The notes: generated from the sequence alone by a model not told the origin. 25,501 nucleotides of DNA from JBBPYR01 sp038199755 (GCA_038199755.1 JBBPYR010000166.1:1-25501), one strand, 5' to 3'. Shown: positions 9,272-15,744, counted from the stretch's first letter. Made by a program: numbers and translations.

Positions 9272-9354
9272 GTAGGGACCAGCATTAGCGCGTCCCGTAC
9301 CCGTTAACGAATCGCTCCTCAACAGGTACGGGACGCGCTAATGCTGGTCCCTAC
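9272..9354. repeat. 30-bp perfect inverted repeat, 23-bp loop
   Basis: Arms 9272-9301 and 9325-9354 are exact reverse complements (outer end GTAGGGACCAG, inner end CCCGTACC). The element lies between the 3' end of the cupredoxin gene and the 5' end of the kinase gene, both on the minus strand. There is no T-tract after either arm, so it is not a textbook terminator; the very long perfect stem looks more like a MITE or a dispersed palindromic repeat that can also act on RNA. A GC-rich stretch follows at 9355-9390. Confidence 0.7.
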
Positions 9355-9405
9355 GGGGGCGCGCAGCGCGCTTCGCTGCTGCGTTTGACCTCCATTCTGC
9401 CTGTC

Positions 9406-10230
9406 TCATTGCACAATAATGGTAAGGTTCATCCCTTGATGGACGGTACAGTAAATGTGGTAGGTGCCTGCGGTCGTAAATGGCCCAATCTCGACATTCC
9501 CGCCATTCACAGTGACGTTGTTGAGGGTTGGCGCACCCGCTTCCTGCGTCTGTTGCGGCTGACCGTTCGTCCATGAGCCGTTGGCGAGGATATGGAAGGA
9601 GCCATCACTATCGGCAATCAGCAGTTTTGAGCCTTTTTGAATGGTAATCGAGGACTGGTCAAAGGTATGTGACCCCACATGTACCGTCGGTATATTACTG
9701 GGCACAGCCGATGCAGTTGATGCTGGCGTGCTGGCTGGTGCCAGCGCACCAATCAAGAGTGCGCCCACCACAACACCAAGCATACCTGTCAGAGCCGCCG
9801 TGAGCCAGCGCGGAGTGGGCCGTTTCGCTTGCTCGCGTTGGCTCACATTTTGTACCGTTGCCGCGATGCCCACGCCCAATGAGACGACAGAGCTGGCGAG
9901 GATCAGCACGATGACGACAAAGAAGGTGAACAATTGTTTCGGGTTCGTCAGGTGCAGATTGACATAGGGCTGAATCGCAAATTGCCACAGGATAACCGCG
10001 CTCACCAGTGAGCCAAGCACGGGCAGCCAGCCTATACCGAGCAGGATGAGCGCGCCAACGAGCAGTTGCCCAAAGGCAATAATGCCCAGGCCGAGTGCTT
10101 GCTCAGTCATCGCCCAGATGAACGCACATAACGCGCCACTTATAAAGAGGGCAATGGCTGTCGTCTTACTGAGTGCCGTGAGCGCCTGACGCGCGAACAT
10201 AAATGATGTATGTGTTGATGGTGTTTGCAT
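9406..10230 (-). CDS. Multi-TM membrane protein with C-terminal cupredoxin domain
   Basis: A 274-residue protein with an unusual order. Residues 20-165 hold four or five hydrophobic helices (about 21-40, 47-65, 67-85, 101-124, 144-165). An Ala/Ser/Thr/Pro linker follows to about 180, then a cupredoxin domain (about 182-274). Type 1 copper ligands are all visible: His213 in SFHIL and Cys261, His264 and Met267 in YCTVHQGM, the C-x2-H-x2-M spacing of plastocyanin/amicyanin-like proteins. It is probably an electron carrier or copper-binding domain held on the outer face of the membrane. The start at 10230 is chosen over the frame to 10308 because GAAGGGAAA lies upstream and residues before it are unremarkable. 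It lies upstream of the two-component genes on the same strand. Confidence 0.82.
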   Translation of the reverse strand: MQTPSTHTSFMFARQALTALSKTTAIALFISGALCAFIWAMTEQALGLGIIAFGQLLVGALILLGIGWLPVLGSLVSAVILWQFAIQPYVNLHLTNPKQLFTFFVVIVLILASSVVSLGVGIAATVQNVSQREQAKRPTPRWLTAALTGMLGVVVGALLIGALAPASTPASTASAVPSNIPTVHVGSHTFDQSSITIQKGSKLLIADSDGSFHILANGSWTNGQPQQTQEAGAPTLNNVTVNGGNVEIGPFTTAGTYHIYCTVHQGMNLTIIVQ

Positions 10231-10435
10231 CTCTAATTTCCCTTCGTTCCTGTAAAATCTGTCAAGAGCGGTAACAGTTAGCTTTAATGCTGCTAGTATA
10301 GCTGGCAACCAGGAACGTTGTGATGTGTCCAGAGATGGGAAAGCATAGGTCTGGAGTCCTATTTACTCACTCTTTGTTGACGCTGATATCGTTCGATATG
10401 GGGAGGGAGCCAAAAGCACGCTCAAACAGCAACCG
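10231..10435. other. Intergenic, upstream of the cupredoxin gene
   Basis: No gene seen. On the minus strand a TATACT hexamer lies near 10297-10302 and could be a -10 box, without a good -35. A small dyad ATATCG-TT-CGATAT lies near 10387-10400. Confidence 0.3.
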
Positions 10436-10630
10436 TTAACAAATTGTTAATGGTTGGGATAGCATAGTCTCCCGTAAATATTCCGCTGACTTTGGCAATC
10501 GTGCCGCCAGAACGTCGTTCCATTCCGGCTCTAGTGCGGCCTGAATCGCTGGATCATAGGTGGTGAGTGACGCCAAGTGATCGAGTGCATGAGCGAGCAC
10601 GCTTTGATATTCAACACAGGAGGTACCCGC
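10436..10630 (-). pseudogene. 3' gene fragment, unidentified
   Basis: An open minus-strand frame of 64 codons with protein-like composition: about residue 8 onward reads EYQSVLAHALDHLASLTTYD, then an Ala/Glu-rich helix with EPEWNDVLAARLPKSAEYL before TAA at 10436. It begins directly after an in-frame stop and has no ATG with a ribosome site, so it looks like the C-terminal remnant of a helical protein whose 5' part is gone. Family not recognised. Confidence 0.35.
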
Positions 10631-10710
10631 CTATCGGTTTCATGGAAGTAGGTTTTCTGGTATCATAAACATATGAAGAGAATCATTGTCCCACTTCTTA
10701 GTAGGCCCTT

Positions 10711-10857
10711 ATGCTCGTTTGGGAAAGCCAGTGCTTTGATCTGAAGGAAATGGCGGAATGTCAAGAGTTGTGGAAATTGTCCAAGGTGCTGGCCTCCTTT
10801 GCCAGCGCGGATAAGAATACACGGTGTATCTTTTTGCTGTGCTACCTCACAAAGTGA
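10711..10857 (+). CDS. Small ORF upstream of attC-like site, doubtful
   Basis: A 48-codon frame that ends 25 bases before the attC-like site at 10883, which is where the gene of an upstream integron cassette would end. The residues (for example ECQELWKLSKVLASFASADK) are plausible for a helical protein, but there is no good ribosome site and an in-frame stop lies just upstream. It may be a broken cassette gene or a chance frame. Confidence 0.2.
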   Translation: MLVWESQCFDLKEMAECQELWKLSKVLASFASADKNTRCIFLLCYLTK

Positions 10858-10882
10858 TAAAATACATCTATGGACAATAGCC

Positions 10883-11006
10883 AGCTAACAAAGCGTGCAC
10901 TGGACGACTGGGACTGCGCGCGTTTTTGGAGCTTGGTTCTGAGCTTCGGCGGTTTCCGTTTCCGCGCCTGTTTTTCCCCAGCCGCCGGTAACGCAAGCCG
11001 TTGGGC
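10883..11006 (+). repeat. attC-like recombination site (integron 59-base-element type)
   Basis: A 124-bp imperfect palindrome with attC layout. The outer left box is AGCTAAC (10883-10889, R''); the outer right box is GTTGGGC (11000-11006), a match to the R' consensus GTTRRRY with the G/TT crossover between 11000 and 11001. The internal arms also pair imperfectly: GCGTGCACTGG with GACTGGG on the left against CCCAGCC, CCGGTAACGC on the right. The length and the long central variable part resemble VCR-like attC sites. R'' and R' do not match each other, as expected at a junction of two different cassettes. Confidence 0.6.
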
Positions 11007-11030
11007 AGATGCAACAGGACGGGTGCAACC

Positions 11031-11546
11031 ATGATCCTCCCCAAAGACCGCGACCCCCGCTTCATCACCATCCGCCGCGGGGGGACGCTCACGGACTCCG
11101 ACCATCGGCTCCTGGCTTTGTGGGCTGCTGCGTGCGCAGAGCACGTTCTGCACCTCTTCGAGTCGGTGCAGCCCTCGGACCCGCGACCCCGCCAAGCGAT
11201 CGAGCAGACTCGGGCATGGGCACGCGGCGAGATCAAGATGTCTCAGTCCCGCAATTCGGCTGGCCATGCCCAAGCTGCGGCAAGAGAGCTGAGCGGAGCC
11301 GCTCGGCACGCCGCATTTGCTGCTGGCCAAGCCGCAGCGGTGGCGCATGTCGCCGCACACGAACTCGGTGCTGCGGCCTACGCGATCAAGGCCGCGCGTG
11401 CCGCCGCCCCCGGATGCGAGGGTGAGAGTGCAGGCCAGCTCGAGTGCCGTTGGCAACGCGAACAGCTCCCCGATGCGATTCGCGAACTTGTTCTGGAGGA
11501 TCAGCGGTTGCGAAACGAGATCTGCTGGTCGGTTTTCGACTGCTAA
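11031..11546 (+). CDS. Putative immunity protein, Imm5-like
   Basis: A 171-residue, Ala- and Arg-rich, all-helical protein. Landmarks are DPRFITIRRGG at the N-terminus, SDPRPRQAIEQTRAWARGE, repeated helices with HAAFAAGQAAAVAHVAAHEL and a C-terminal RELVLEDQRLRNEICWSVF. I recognise this as the putative immunity protein family with an Imm5-like domain; from memory, close relatives occur in Xanthomonadaceae-type proteobacteria, often in integron arrays. Family members are predicted to neutralise a polymorphic toxin, but no toxin is encoded here. The ATG at 11031 is chosen over the TTG at 11001, which is part of the attC R' box. GC content is far above all neighbours. The gene sits exactly as a cassette gene would: 24 bases after the crossover point and 24 bases before the next R'' box. 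Confidence 0.72.
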   Translation: MILPKDRDPRFITIRRGGTLTDSDHRLLALWAAACAEHVLHLFESVQPSDPRPRQAIEQTRAWARGEIKMSQSRNSAGHAQAAARELSGAARHAAFAAGQAAAVAHVAAHELGAAAYAIKAARAAAPGCEGESAGQLECRWQREQLPDAIRELVLEDQRLRNEICWSVFDC

Positions 11547-11570
11547 CGGGCGTGACAGCTTGTCCGCACT

Positions 11571-11605
11571 GCCCAACAAGTGCTTCGACCCGACGCCGCA
11601 AGCAC
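11571..11605 (+). repeat. 5' half of a second attC-like site, apparently truncated
   Basis: GCCCAAC (11571-11577) is the exact reverse complement of the GTTGGGC R' box at 11000-11006, as expected for the two ends of one circular cassette. It is followed by AAGTGCTTCGACCCGACGCC, typical of the left half of proteobacterial attC sites. A proper right half with GTTRRRY is not found; instead GTGCTT pairs with AAGCAC (11600-11605) and a G-rich, then AT-rich, sequence takes over. The site seems cut in the middle at the junction with host DNA. Confidence 0.5.
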
Positions 11606-11701
11606 GGGGTTTGGGGGGTACTGGAACAAAAAAGTGGTTTAAGGGAAAACGTCAAAACGTGCATATTTGATACAATCTTCAAGTATCGCGCTTTAAAATC
11701 C
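11606..11701. other. Intergenic right junction of the cassette region
   Basis: GC content falls abruptly from about 65 percent to AT-rich within a few tens of bases. No gene or clear signal seen. Confidence 0.3.
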
Positions 11702-11845
11702 TTACATGGGGAGAACAATGCTGTAGTGGTGATGGGCTTGCCCTTGGTTGTAGAGGTTGCCCATATCTTTATCAAGAACACCATCGATATCTCGTGCATT
11801 GAAGCAATCATAAATTTGCTTGAGAACCTCAATATTGTTATCCAT
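11702..11845 (-). pseudogene. Truncated SnoaL-like (NTF2-fold) gene
   Basis: The frame has a good start (AAAGGAG eight bases before the ATG at 11845) and an N-terminus, DNNIEVLKQIYDCFNARDID, typical of SnoaL-like/nuclear-transport-factor-2-fold proteins, which are normally about 120-140 residues. After residue 24 it departs from the family and stops at 47 residues. The rest of the domain is missing, so this is a 3'-truncated remnant. The family covers small cyclases, hydrolases and stress-associated proteins; no specific role can be given. Confidence 0.55.
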
Positions 11846-11857
11846 GGACTTTCTCCT

Positions 11858-12013
11858 TTAGATAGAGCCAGAAGGCCTACTGTCCCTACACATCTCGACA
11901 AAACCATTGAGATAGCGGATGCACCAATTATCGCGCCCCGTAACCCGTTCGCCAACCACATCGCAGCGGACAATGAGTTTCGCTGGCTTGGAATTCGCCT
12001 GCACTCCCTTTGC
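11858..12013 (-). pseudogene. Remnant, possibly an SH3-like domain end
   Basis: A 51-codon open frame after an in-frame TGA, with no start codon. Residues such as AKLIVRCDVVGERVTG and NWCIRYLNGFVEM resemble the strand pattern of extracellular bacterial SH3 domains (V..C..VGE.V.G...W...G.FV). Its TAA overlaps the ribosome site of the SnoaL-like remnant, so the two probably were adjacent genes of one transcript. The family assignment is tentative. Confidence 0.3.
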
Positions 12014-12047
12014 TCATACCCTGTTCTAGCCAAAACAACTGTAACAA

Positions 12048-12100
12048 TTGACACCTCCTGGTGACGTTGAACTGTTGACCAGTTTAACGTCACCAGGAGG
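12048..12100 (+). promoter_or_regulatory. Long operator-like palindrome with -35-like TTGACA
   Basis: Arms 12054-12074 and 12080-12100 are 21-bp inverted repeats with one mismatch around a five-base centre; core CCTCCTGGTGACGTT. TTGACA at 12048-12053 abuts the left arm. The right arm ends in CCAGGAGG, which doubles as the ribosome site of the tiny frame at 12107, so folding of the RNA would hide that ribosome site. It could be a repressor operator or an RNA hairpin controlling translation. Confidence 0.45.
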
Positions 12101-12106
12101 ATACCC

Positions 12107-12142
12107 ATGACTCAATATACTGCCACCTCTGATGTTACATGA
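12107..12142 (+). pseudogene. Aborted 11-codon reading frame
   Basis: An ATG six bases after AGGAGG reads MTQYTATSDVT and then TGA at 12140. The start signals are excellent but the frame is cut at once and runs into the 3' end of the SDR gene on the opposite strand. It looks like the surviving 5' end of a lost gene whose promoter region is still present. Confidence 0.4.
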
Positions 12143-13031
12143 TCAAATTTTTTGACAAAGCCCAACGTTTGACGGCGTCGTCTTTGCTCAGTACGGGACC
12201 AAGAAGCTCTTCATGAACACGGTTGTCGGCGATGTACGTGCCCTCACGGAAGAAGAGGAACATGCGGAGTAAGTCGTTCACCTTTTTGCTGAAGGAGCCG
12301 ATTGTGGCTGCGGCAGTGCGAATGAGCCACCATGGGATAAGAGATATATTTAGCTTGCGTCCGGTTTGTGCAGCGATGGTGTCCGCAAGCTCCTGATTGC
12401 TGATCGCACCGGTCGACCAACCTACATCGATGATGCGGCCTTCAACGGGCTTGTCGGTCACAGCGGCAGTCGCTAAGGACTGCGCGAGATCAGCCGTGTA
12501 CGTGTACGTCCAGCGCGAGTCGTTGCGATCACCGATTCCCATAAATTTGTTCTTCAGCGTGTTTGCCGCCAAAAAATCTTTCGACTGATCAAGAAAACCG
12601 CCCGACCGCAACGAAACGAAGGGCACCCCTGCATCGCGCAGTGCTTTCTCTGCTAGTGCCTTCGCCCAAAAATGCGGGACATTCTTGGCTCGTTCGCAGC
12701 TCAAGATGGAAAGAAGTACATAACGCGAAACGCCCGCACGCTTCGCTGCCTGTGCTAGGTTTTGATTGCCCTTGTAATCAATGTCGATTGAGTCGCCTTT
12801 GCGACTTCCCGTGTACCCTGCGGCAGTTGAGACGACTGCATCGACACCTTTGAATGCCGCATCGAGGCTCGCAGGCTCCATCATATCGCCGCGTACAACC
12901 TCAACGCCCGAGAGCGCTTCAGAACCCGGGCGCAGCAGGACGCGCACCGAGACACCGCGCTCTTGCAAAGCCGCGACGACTTGGCGACCAAGATAACCTG
13001 TTCCTCCGACTACTAACACTTCTCGCTTCAT
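12135..13031 (-). CDS. NmrA-like atypical SDR, NAD(P)H-binding protein
   Basis: A 298-residue atypical short-chain dehydrogenase. The dinucleotide motif GGTGYLGRQV is at residues 9-18, followed by a typical Rossmann pattern (VVRGDMM, VDAVVSTAAG, AAKRAGVSRYVLLS). The catalytic Tyr-x3-Lys of classical SDRs is replaced by FWAKALAEKAL, as in NmrA-like and NADH:ubiquinone-reductase-like proteins that act as redox sensors or reductases. The ATG at 13031 has AGGAGGT upstream; the longer frame to 13103 lacks one. It is divergent from a HxlR regulator, the common arrangement in which the regulator controls a reductase that detoxifies quinones or electrophiles. This role is inferred from context. Confidence 0.88.
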   Translation of the reverse strand: MKREVLVVGGTGYLGRQVVAALQERGVSVRVLLRPGSEALSGVEVVRGDMMEPASLDAAFKGVDAVVSTAAGYTGSRKGDSIDIDYKGNQNLAQAAKRAGVSRYVLLSILSCERAKNVPHFWAKALAEKALRDAGVPFVSLRSGGFLDQSKDFLAANTLKNKFMGIGDRNDSRWTYTYTADLAQSLATAAVTDKPVEGRIIDVGWSTGAISNQELADTIAAQTGRKLNISLIPWWLIRTAAATIGSFSKKVNDLLRMFLFFREGTYIADNRVHEELLGPVLSKDDAVKRWALSKNLIM

Positions 13032-13084
13032 ACTTAACCTCCTGTAAGGATTACTGTTACCGGCGACCCTCGGTCTCTTCCGTA

Positions 13085-13209
13085 CAGGGCAATCGCATCT
13101 CATTTTGGGAACTGGCGCTGCAAGCCATGTTATAACAAGCCAATTTTTAAATCTCTGCTGTATACATGCGCTCTACAGGCCGCTTGAAAATTTAGATGCG
13201 ATTGCCCTG
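13085..13209. repeat. 16-bp inverted repeat flanking a 93-bp spacer
   Basis: CAGGGCAATCGCATCT (13085-13100) and its exact reverse complement (13194-13209) lie in the divergent region between the SDR and the HxlR gene. The arms could be two operator sites in opposite orientation for the HxlR protein, allowing looping, or the ends of a small inserted element. CTTCCGTA occurs in the same orientation next to both arms. Confidence 0.5.
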
Positions 13210-13295
13210 CACTTCCGTATTGGGTGCTAGTAACTTTTTGTTCGTTATGATATGATAGTACAGCATTAGCAAAGGCTACACAAGGAGGCACTAAT

Positions 13296-13697
13296 TTGAG
13301 CGATACGAACAAAAATGTTTCCGACTATGACCTCGCCCACGAGGAATGCCGCGTGATCGCAGACATCCTGATGTGCATTGGAGATAAGTGGACCGTGATG
13401 GTGGTCGGGGCCCTAGCCAAGGGGTCAAGGCGCTACAACGAAATTCTCAAATCGGTGCCGAGTGTCTCACAGCGTATGCTGACGCTGACACTCAAGAACC
13501 TAGAGCGCGATGGTCTCGTTTCACGGACTCAGTACCCAACGATCCCGCCTCGGGTCGAATATACGTTGACCAAGCGGGGACAGACACTAGTTGTGCCACT
13601 GCATAGTCTATGGCTCTGGGCTCAGCAAAATCGGGCCGCTCTGGATGAATCTCGTCGCGAGTTTGACCAACTTCATAAGGCGCAAGGTAAGTGGTAA
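13296..13697 (+). CDS. HxlR-family transcriptional regulator
   Basis: A 133-residue winged-helix protein of the HxlR family. The conserved N-terminal cysteine is Cys18 in EECRVIADIL, followed by GDKWTVMVVGAL, RYNEILKSVPSVSQRMLTLTLKNLERDGLV (recognition helix) and PPRVEYTLTKRG (wing). In QorR/HypR-type members the N-terminal Cys senses diamide, quinones or hypochlorite. The start is TTG at 13296, with AAGGAGG at 13282-13288; no ATG fits. It is divergent from the SDR, which is its likely target. Confidence 0.92.
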   Translation: MSDTNKNVSDYDLAHEECRVIADILMCIGDKWTVMVVGALAKGSRRYNEILKSVPSVSQRMLTLTLKNLERDGLVSRTQYPTIPPRVEYTLTKRGQTLVVPLHSLWLWAQQNRAALDESRREFDQLHKAQGKW

Positions 13698-13702
13698 ATA
13701 CC

Positions 13703-13867
13703 CTACCACGTGGTTCTCGCACACTTTAGGTGATGCAAATCGGTGTGAGCATTGCCTATATTAGGACTGGATGACTGCAAGAATCTGTCAGAGCATACCT
13801 GACCATACTGGTGTGTCCACGTCCTCGTCCCAAATCGGAGACGGTGTTCGTCGTTCACGATGAGCAT
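13703..13867 (-). pseudogene. Decayed copy of the 5' end of the small gene at 23865
   Basis: The frame starts MLIVNDEHRLRFG, matching MLIVNDEQRLRAG of the gene at 23865, with a similar ribosome region (GGTGTAGGAG). After about 13 residues the similarity stops and the 54-codon frame continues as unrelated sequence without the Cys pair. The start and upstream module are preserved while the body is lost, so this is a truncated paralogue or the target of a recombination event. Confidence 0.6.
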
Positions 13868-13900
13868 GATTGTTCTCCTACACCAATCCTTGTGAAATGA

Positions 13901-13921
13901 CGCGGTCCTCGCTGGATCGCG
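13901..13921 (-). promoter_or_regulatory. 5' leader hairpin, copy 1
   Basis: On the minus strand CGCGATCC and GGACCGCG form an 8-bp stem with one G-T type mismatch and a five-base loop. Its position relative to the promoter and to the start codon at 13867 matches the hairpin at 23798-23827. Confidence 0.5.
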
Positions 13922-13936
13922 TGCTTGTTAAGAATG

Positions 13937-13965
13937 AGTGTAGGAAATGGACTTGCGGTTGACAA
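13937..13965 (-). promoter_or_regulatory. Promoter of the decayed small gene, copy 1
   Basis: On the minus strand TTGTCA (13965-13960), a 17-base spacer and TACACT (13942-13937). The -10 box and the bases after it (ATTCTT, ACAAGC, GCGATCC) are alignable with the promoter at 23756-23784. Confidence 0.6.
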
Positions 13966-14304
13966 GCCCTGTGCCAGTCTGAAAGCTCCATTGGCGTAAA
14001 GCATGTTATGGTCTAGGCTCTTCATTGCGACTCTTACTCCCCATTTTTCGCTTCTCACCCTCTTGAATAGCATACGTGCCTCTCGCCCACGCTTAGTTGG
14101 TGTCTGCCTCTCGGCAGTGAAGTAAGGGGAAGTGGGAGGTAATCTGCCACCTGATGGACGGTGCTTTCTTCAGTGCTTTCTTCTATGCTTGTAGCAGTAG
14201 ATTTGGATTGCTCACGACATGTTCGGTGGAAAAGAGTCTTAAATATTTGCCACCATCATATCTCGGCATTCACACAGGTTCCTCTTGAAAGGAGATTTCA
14301 TACT
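13966..14304. other. Intergenic, no convincing gene
   Basis: The stretch between the copy-1 promoter and the hydrolase start. A minus-strand frame (to 14073) has a few protein-like residues, but no family, start or ribosome site stands out. A 12-bp tandem duplication, GTGCTTTCTTC with one differing base, lies at about 14161-14185. Confidence 0.3.
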
Positions 14305-15141
14305 ATGGGCACAATCACCACAAAGGACGGCACCAGCATCTATTACAAGGACTGGGGCACAGGCAAACCCGTTGTCTTCAGTCACGGCTGGCCGCTCAAC
14401 GCTGACGCGTGGGACGACCAGATGCTCTTCTTCGCCTCCCATGGCTATCGCGCCATTGCGCATAACCGCCGTGGTCATGGTCGATCCAGTCAGCCCTGGA
14501 ACGGCAATGACATGGACACGTACGCTGACGATCTGGCAGTGCTCTTCGACACGCTCGATCTACACGATGCGATGCTGGTTGGCCATTCCAGTGGCGGAGG
14601 AGAGGTAGCCCGCTACATTGGTCGCCACGGCACCTCGCGCCTAGCCAAGGTCGTGCTGGTGGACTCGATTACTCCGCTCCTGCTCAAGACCGAGGCCAAT
14701 CCAGGCGGCGCACCCCTCGAGGCCTTTGACGGCCAGCGCGCGGGGCTGCTTGCGGATCGCTCGCAGTTCTACAAGGATATCAGCGCCCCTTTCTACGGTG
14801 CCAACCGACCGAGTTCCACTGTATCGCAAGGCGTTCGTGACATGTTCTGGCTGTGGTCGATGCAGGTCGGGCTCGTAGGTGCCTATGACTGCATCAAGGC
14901 CTTCTCCGAGACAGATTTCAACGAAGACCTGAAGCGGTTCGCTATCCCTACCCTCATCATCCACGGGGAGGATGACCAGTTTGTACCCCTTGCTGACACT
15001 GCTATGCTCACGGCCAAGATCGTCAAGGGTGCCATCCTCAAGACCTATCCGGGTGCGCCCCACGGCCTCACCGCAACACACAAGGACCGCTTCAACGAAG
15101 ATCTGCTCTCCTTCCTAAAATCAGGAGGTCCAACCCAATGA
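14305..15141 (+). CDS. Non-heme chloroperoxidase-like alpha/beta hydrolase
   Basis: A 278-residue alpha/beta hydrolase of the length and sequence type of cofactor-free chloroperoxidases, which form peracids from peroxide and carboxylic acids and also act as esterases. The triad is visible: Ser95 in GHSSGGGE, Asp224 in HGEDDQFVP and His253 in APHGL; FSHGWPLNADAW supplies the oxyanion region. Relatives usually have IAHDRRGHG, here IAHNRRGHG. The ATG at 14305 follows AAAGGAGAT; the longer frame to 14161 is not supported. The stop overlaps the cupin start (ATGA), so the two form an operon. Confidence 0.9.
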   Translation: MGTITTKDGTSIYYKDWGTGKPVVFSHGWPLNADAWDDQMLFFASHGYRAIAHNRRGHGRSSQPWNGNDMDTYADDLAVLFDTLDLHDAMLVGHSSGGGEVARYIGRHGTSRLAKVVLVDSITPLLLKTEANPGGAPLEAFDGQRAGLLADRSQFYKDISAPFYGANRPSSTVSQGVRDMFWLWSMQVGLVGAYDCIKAFSETDFNEDLKRFAIPTLIIHGEDDQFVPLADTAMLTAKIVKGAILKTYPGAPHGLTATHKDRFNEDLLSFLKSGGPTQ

Positions 15142-15494
15142 TGAACTCACAACAGCCGAAAGACGAGCTCGCGGAGAAACTCAAGCGCACCGTACTCCAG
15201 CACAAGCCATCCTCGATTCCCGGACGCGAGATCGTGCAGGTACTGACCGAGATACCAGCTGGCGTCGAGTCGGGCTGGCATATGCATCCGGGTGAAGAGG
15301 TCGGCTACATCCTCGCCGGGACGGTGAAGATGATGATCAAGGGGCAGCCCACGCTCACCCTGCACGCTGGCGACCCCTTCCTCATGCCACCCCGCACGCC
15401 TCACAACGCGCTGGACCTTGGTCCCGAGACGGGGCTGATGCTCTCCACCTACATCGTCGAAGTGGGGGAGCCGCTAGCAACCTTCACTAGTTGA
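15138..15494 (+). CDS. Small cupin-domain protein
   Basis: A 118-residue single cupin (beta-barrel, about residues 30-110). Metal ligands are His48, His50 and Glu54 in WHMHPGEEVGY and His89 in PPRTPHNA, the standard HxH-x3-E ... H set. Such proteins bind Fe, Mn or Zn and act as small dioxygenases, isomerases or sensors. AGGAGGT precedes the start, and the first codon overlaps the stop of the hydrolase gene by four bases, so the two are co-translated. A shared role in handling peroxide or an oxidised small molecule is plausible but not shown. Confidence 0.9.
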   Translation: MMNSQQPKDELAEKLKRTVLQHKPSSIPGREIVQVLTEIPAGVESGWHMHPGEEVGYILAGTVKMMIKGQPTLTLHAGDPFLMPPRTPHNALDLGPETGLMLSTYIVEVGEPLATFTS

Positions 15495-15554
15495 CATCGC
15501 TAGATCCGTCCAGCTTTACAGTAGGGGCGGGAGCGGCGTGGCTGGGTGGCTGGG

Positions 15555-15744
15555 ACCCTTGGGTCGCCCGTGCCGGGGATACCGTTCTCTGTCTGGTGGC
15601 AATGGTACGATTGCAATAACGCATAACACCCTTGGGTCGCCCGTGCCGGGGATACCGTTCTCTGTCTGGTGGCAATGGTACGATTGCAATAACGCACAAC
15701 ACCCTTGGGTCGCCCGTGCCGGGGATACCGTTCTCTGTCTGGTG
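15555..15744. repeat. 73-bp tandem repeat, about 2.6 copies
   Basis: Units start at 15555, 15628 and 15701 with the same 73-bp period (unit start ACCCTTGGGTCGCCCGTGCC). The two full copies differ by very few bases, for example CATAAC against CACAAC at the unit end, and the third is cut after 44 bases. The array sits between the convergent cupin and methyltransferase genes. Open frames through it are translations of the repeat, not genes. Confidence 0.85.

Noticed and set aside
10860..11010. tRNA-like or riboswitch-like folding of the palindromic stretch
   Set aside because: There is no acceptor/anticodon arrangement; the R''/R' boxes and pairing with 11571-11577 fit attC better.
10842..11579. 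Long minus-strand frame of 245 codons across the cassette
   Set aside because: It is a shadow of the GC-rich Imm5-like gene on the plus strand, has no ribosome site and starts within unrelated AT-rich sequence.
11386..12108. 240-codon minus-strand frame and 206-codon plus-strand frame (11444-12064)
   Set aside because: Both cross the GC-rich/AT-rich junction and the SnoaL-like remnant in other frames; neither shows family motifs or start signals.
14161..14304. N-terminal extension of the hydrolase frame
   Set aside because: The AAAGGAGAT site and the family N-terminus (GTITTKDGTSIYYKDWG) both place the start at 14305.
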